From Actinomycetes bacterium (lineage in GTDB: Bacteria > Actinomycetota > Actinomycetes > Actinomycetales > Beutenbergiaceae): 7,503 bases of DNA. Shown here piece by piece: positions 5,602 through 7,503 of the stretch (positions are counted from its first letter, which is position 1; every line of letters begins with the position of its first letter). Below the pieces are notes generated by a model. It was not told the DNA's origin. It made no database searches and was given only the letters and a program-made list of their open reading frames with translations. The position numbers and the translations under genes were made by a program. Where the stretch lies: contig JAJYRV010000090.1 of assembly GCA_021793935.1 (NCBI GenBank), positions 1-7,503 on the forward strand. The letters run 5' to 3'.

Positions 5602-5677
5602 GGACATCCCTTCGCTAGTGCGAACTAGATCAGGTTCCACGGGTCTGTTCTCAGCACCTGGGGTGCACCCCGTGTCC
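5602..5677 (-). promoter_or_regulatory. TPP riboswitch (THI box) controlling thiU-thiM-thiE
   Basis: Read on the minus strand: P1 5' strand GGACA 5677-5673 pairs with TGTCC 5606-5602; P2 CACGGG with CCCGTG; P3 GCACC-CCA-GGTGC; the core CTGAGA 5654-5649; AACCTGATC; P5 CTAGT-TCGC-ACTAG; and GCGAAGGGA ending at 5607. All conserved THI-box blocks are present in the right order. P1 (5 bp), P2 (6 bp) and P3 (5 bp) are each one pair or more longer than in the thiD copy. The aptamer lies directly after a strong promoter and about 87 bases before the thiU start, so it should lower expression of transporter, kinase and synthase when TPP is high. Confidence 0.95.
5607..5637 (-). repeat. 31-bp exact repeat, copy 2 (inverted relative to 1913-1943)
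   Basis: This is the 3' half of the second TPP aptamer, identical to 1913-1943 in opposite orientation. Just outside it, CCCGT also matches after one differing base. The P1, P2 and P3 arms of the two aptamers are different, so the identity is confined to the P4/P5 side. Confidence 0.95.
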
Positions 5678-5684
5678 ACGGCTC

Positions 5685-5712
5685 ATCCTAGGGAGCCCGC
5701 CGTTTCTGTCAA
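5685..5712 (-). promoter_or_regulatory. Sigma-70-type promoter for the thiU-thiM-thiE operon
   Basis: On the minus strand a perfect -35 TTGACA (5712-5707) is followed after 16 bases by TAGGAT (5690-5685), a TAnnnT -10 box. Predicted initiation near 5678 coincides with the first base of riboswitch helix P1, so almost no RNA precedes the aptamer. Confidence 0.8.
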
Positions 5713-5939
5713 TCACCTGCCAGATCGGCGCAGCCGCTCGAACCAGCCGCGGTCGGCCGCTGCATTTCACGCAGATCCCCCGCGGAGTCGAGATCGCGGC
5801 GATCGGCAAGGGCCCGCGGCAAAACCCGCTTCCGGCGGCGCGGAGAACCCGGAGGTGAGCGCCCGCGAGAATGAGCAGCACCAGCGGACCCTCACGAGGA
5901 ACATCACGGTGACCAACGACACACCGGCTTTATCCTGGG
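5713..5939. other. Divergent intergenic region, no gene seen
   Basis: The 227 bases between the two divergent promoters contain only short frames with no ribosome binding site, no family resemblance and no consistent codon bias. No strong hairpin, T-run or operator-like dyad was noticed apart from a minor GCGG-TCGG-CCGC hairpin near 5748-5761. Confidence 0.5.
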
Positions 5940-5968
5940 CTGACAACACGCTCGCAACAACCTAGACT
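5940..5968 (+). promoter_or_regulatory. Sigma-70-type promoter for the hydroquinone reductase-like gene
   Basis: CTGACA at 5940-5945 (one mismatch to TTGACA) and TAGACT at 5963-5968 are separated by 17 bases. Predicted initiation near 5975 gives a leader of about 25 bases ending in AGGAG at 5989-5993. The stretch just downstream, 5970-5990, is strikingly AT-rich for this genome and includes TTATAA, so it could hold a repressor site or an alternative -10 box. Confidence 0.7.
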
Positions 5969-5999
5969 GATTGAATTATAAACTACTTAGGAGTTGAGG

Positions 6000-6965
6000 A
6001 TGGGAAACGAAGCAACCTACGTCGAACCCGGCAAGGAATTCACCCGGGATATGAACTACATTCCTGATCGCATCACCTCCCGCGAGGGTCGCTCTGCTGA
6101 TCCGCTCGATCCCACCGCGACCGATGGGGCGATCGAGGTGCCGACCTGGCCCGTGGAGCCCGGCCGGTACCGCTTGGTCGCGGCGAAGGCGTGCCCGTGG
6201 GCGAACCGGAGTCTCATCGTGCGCAGGTTACTCGGCCTCGAGGAGGTCATCTCCGTGGGGCTGCCCGGGCCCACCCACGACGCGCGCTCGTGGACCTTTG
6301 ACCTCGATGAGGGCGGGGTGGATCCGGTGTTGAAGATCGAACGGCTCCAACAGGCGTATTTCGCCCGCTACCCCGATTACCCCCGCGGGATCACGGTTCC
6401 GGCGATCGTCGAGATCGAATCGGGCAAGGTCGTGACGAACGACTTCCCGTGGATCACTCACGACTTCTTCTTCGAATGGCGCGACTACCACCGCGCGGGC
6501 GCCCCGAACCTGTGGCCCGAAGAGAGCCGCGAGGAGATGGAAGCGGTGATGAAACGGGTGTTCACGGAGGTGAATAACGGGGTATACCGGTGTGGGTTTG
6601 CCGGTTCCCAGGCGGCCTACGACTCCGCCTATGACCGCCTGTGGGCGGCGATGGACTGGCTCGAGGATCGCCTCGCCGATCGCACCTACCTCATGGGTGA
6701 GCAAGTCACCGAAGCAGACGTGCGCCTGTTCACCACCCTGGCAAGGTTCGACGCCGTGTACCACGGGCACTTCAAGTGCAACCGGAACAAGCTCACGGAG
6801 ATGCCGAACCTGTGGCGCTACGCCAAGCACCTATACAACATCCCCGAATTCGGCGAAACGATCGACTTCGACCAAATCAAGGCGCACTACTACGTCGTGC
6901 ACACCGACATCAACCCCTCCGGGATCATTCCCAAGGGCCCGGACGAGAGCGTCTGGCGCGAGTAG
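6000..6965 (+). CDS. Glutathionyl-hydroquinone reductase-like protein (xi-class GST family, YqjG/ECM4 type)
   Basis: Thioredoxin-fold plus all-helical GST protein of 321 residues, the usual size for this family. Characterised members use glutathione to reduce S-glutathionyl-(chloro)hydroquinones through a catalytic Cys. Seen here: the catalytic motif C-P-W-A at 65-68; T-V-P-A at 132-135 with the cis-Pro; N-N-G-V-Y-R-C-G-F-A at 192-201; Y-H-G-H-F-K-C-N at 254-261; and a C-terminal H-Y-Y with I-N-P-S-G-I-I-P-K-G-P. In the E. coli-type enzymes the strand after the cis-Pro ends in N-E-S, the Glu-Ser pair that holds the glutamyl part of glutathione; here residues 147-149 are N-D-F. Actinobacteria generally make mycothiol rather than glutathione, so a mycothiol-linked reaction is a reasonable inference, not shown. 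AGGAG six bases before ATG 6000 favours that start over the in-frame TTG at 5994. It has its own promoter and no evident link to the thiamine genes. It ends 20 bases from the convergent gene on the right. Confidence 0.9.
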   Translation: MGNEATYVEPGKEFTRDMNYIPDRITSREGRSADPLDPTATDGAIEVPTWPVEPGRYRLVAAKACPWANRSLIVRRLLGLEEVISVGLPGPTHDARSWTFDLDEGGVDPVLKIERLQQAYFARYPDYPRGITVPAIVEIESGKVVTNDFPWITHDFFFEWRDYHRAGAPNLWPEESREEMEAVMKRVFTEVNNGVYRCGFAGSQAAYDSAYDRLWAAMDWLEDRLADRTYLMGEQVTEADVRLFTTLARFDAVYHGHFKCNRNKLTEMPNLWRYAKHLYNIPEFGETIDFDQIKAHYYVVHTDINPSGIIPKGPDESVWRE

Positions 6966-6985
6966 GGCGTTACCGGGTTCGGGAA

Positions 6986-7503
6986 CTAGCCAAAAATCCC
7001 GAAAAAGCCGCCACCGCGCTCGGGGCGGGGGTATTCCCCTTGCGCTTTTTGCCACACAAACTCGGGCACGTGACCGAAGAGCCCGGCAAGGCGGTCAATG
7101 AGCGGGTCGACGTTCTCCAGGTTCTGCCGGCCTTTGAGGAACGTGAATAGGATGCCATCTTCGATCACGAAGGAGGCGCCTCGTTGGGCGGGCTCCAGGA
7201 GCCAGCCCATCATCCGCGGGTGGATGAGATCGTGCGCGGCGGGTAGGTGCTCCGATTGCACGAACCAGGCCCGGTTGAACTCCTCCGATTCGAACTGGAC
7301 GTCCTGGCTGCCGAAGAACTTCGCAACACCATCGAACATCCCCTCCGGGCGCAGGGTCAGGCGCGGTAACGGGTGGGGCAGGTCGAAGGAGACGACGTGG
7401 AACCGGTACGTCGTGGACGACCGGTTCGTCCCGCTGCCGCGGCTCACGGTGAAGCTGTAGTCGAAAGAGCATCCCGAGTACTCACCCACGCGGTAGCGCA
7501 GCA
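6986..7503 (-). CDS. Uncharacterised protein, C-terminal part; N-terminus beyond the window
   Basis: The minus-strand frame is open from the right edge to a TAG at 6988-6986, giving about 172 codons of the C-terminal part. A GTG at 7489 is in frame, but the reading frame continues upstream through L-R-Y-R-V-G-E-Y, which fits the same strand-rich protein, so the true start probably lies outside. The visible part has an F-D-Y-S-F-T-V strand, P-L-P-R-L-T-L-R-P-E-G, then D-V-Q-F-E-S-E-E-F-N-R-A-W, H-P-R-M-M-G-W-L, and a tail rich in Gly and Phe. I recall similar hypothetical proteins in actinobacteria, without known function. No transmembrane segment or catalytic motif is visible here. It is convergent with the hydroquinone reductase-like gene. 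Confidence 0.8.
   Translation of the reverse strand, partial: LRYRVGEYSGCSFDYSFTVSRGSGTNRSSTTYRFHVVSFDLPHPLPRLTLRPEGMFDGVAKFFGSQDVQFESEEFNRAWFVQSEHLPAAHDLIHPRMMGWLLEPAQRGASFVIEDGILFTFLKGRQNLENVDPLIDRLAGLFGHVPEFVWQKAQGEYPRPERGGGFFGIFG

Noticed and set aside
5594..5606. CCCGC following riboswitch P1 as an anti-Shine-Dalgarno for thiU
   Set aside because: It shares bases with the P1 3' strand, so ligand binding would free rather than block the start site, the reverse of the expected TPP response.
4336..5628. Long plus-strand open frame of 430 codons opposite the MFS gene
   Set aside because: It is antisense to a well-supported transporter, has low-complexity Arg/Gly/His/Glu-rich composition and runs through the riboswitch leader. 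It is a typical GC-rich shadow frame.
5651..5949. Small minus-strand frames between the divergent promoters
   Set aside because: No Shine-Dalgarno and no family resemblance; one overlaps the thiU promoter and the TPP aptamer.
6966..6985. Terminator in the 20-base gap between the hydroquinone reductase-like gene and the convergent gene
   Set aside because: Only an imperfect GTTACC/GGGAAC pairing is present, without a T-run.

Overview
The window looks like a chromosomal segment of a high-GC actinobacterium. The evidence is strongly GC-biased third codon positions, very tight gene packing, TAnnnT-type -10 boxes, an actinobacterial-style ThiE, and a partial hypothetical protein of a type I associate with actinobacteria. 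I cannot assign a genus. No mobile element, CRISPR array, tRNA or rRNA was seen.

Layout. (1) 1-1526, minus: a family 5 ABC transporter substrate-binding lipoprotein, cut by the left edge. Upstream of it, 1527-1857 holds no gene but contains two notable dyads: a set of mutually exclusive hairpins at 1592-1662 and a 7-bp-arm operator-like dyad at 1700-1724. (2) 1858-2769, plus: a -10 box, a TPP (THI-box) riboswitch and thiD. (3) 5712-2774, minus: a strong promoter, a second TPP riboswitch, an MFS transporter (thiU-like), thiM and thiE, the three genes overlapping by 11 nt each. (4) 6000-6965, plus: a glutathionyl-hydroquinone reductase-like (xi-class GST) protein with its own promoter. (5) 7503-6986, minus: the C-terminal part of an uncharacterised protein running off the right edge.

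The core is a thiamine salvage locus made of two TPP-riboswitch-controlled units that converge tail to tail, with 4 bp between stop codons. The MFS carrier would bring in a precursor, most likely the thiazole alcohol (HET). ThiM phosphorylates HET, ThiD makes HMP-PP, and ThiE joins the two to give thiamine phosphate. No thiC or thiG is in the window, so it encodes salvage and condensation rather than de novo ring synthesis.

The points most worth a second look are: the thiU-like carrier and its substrate; a ThiM lacking several residues that are normally near-invariant; a riboswitch whose P1 helix ends at the base before the thiD start codon, with the Shine-Dalgarno inside the aptamer; a 31-nt perfect inverted repeat shared by the two riboswitches; a switch-like leader upstream of the binding-protein gene; and a xi-GST whose usual glutathione-binding Glu-Ser pair is replaced by Asp-Phe, which would fit a non-glutathione thiol such as mycothiol.
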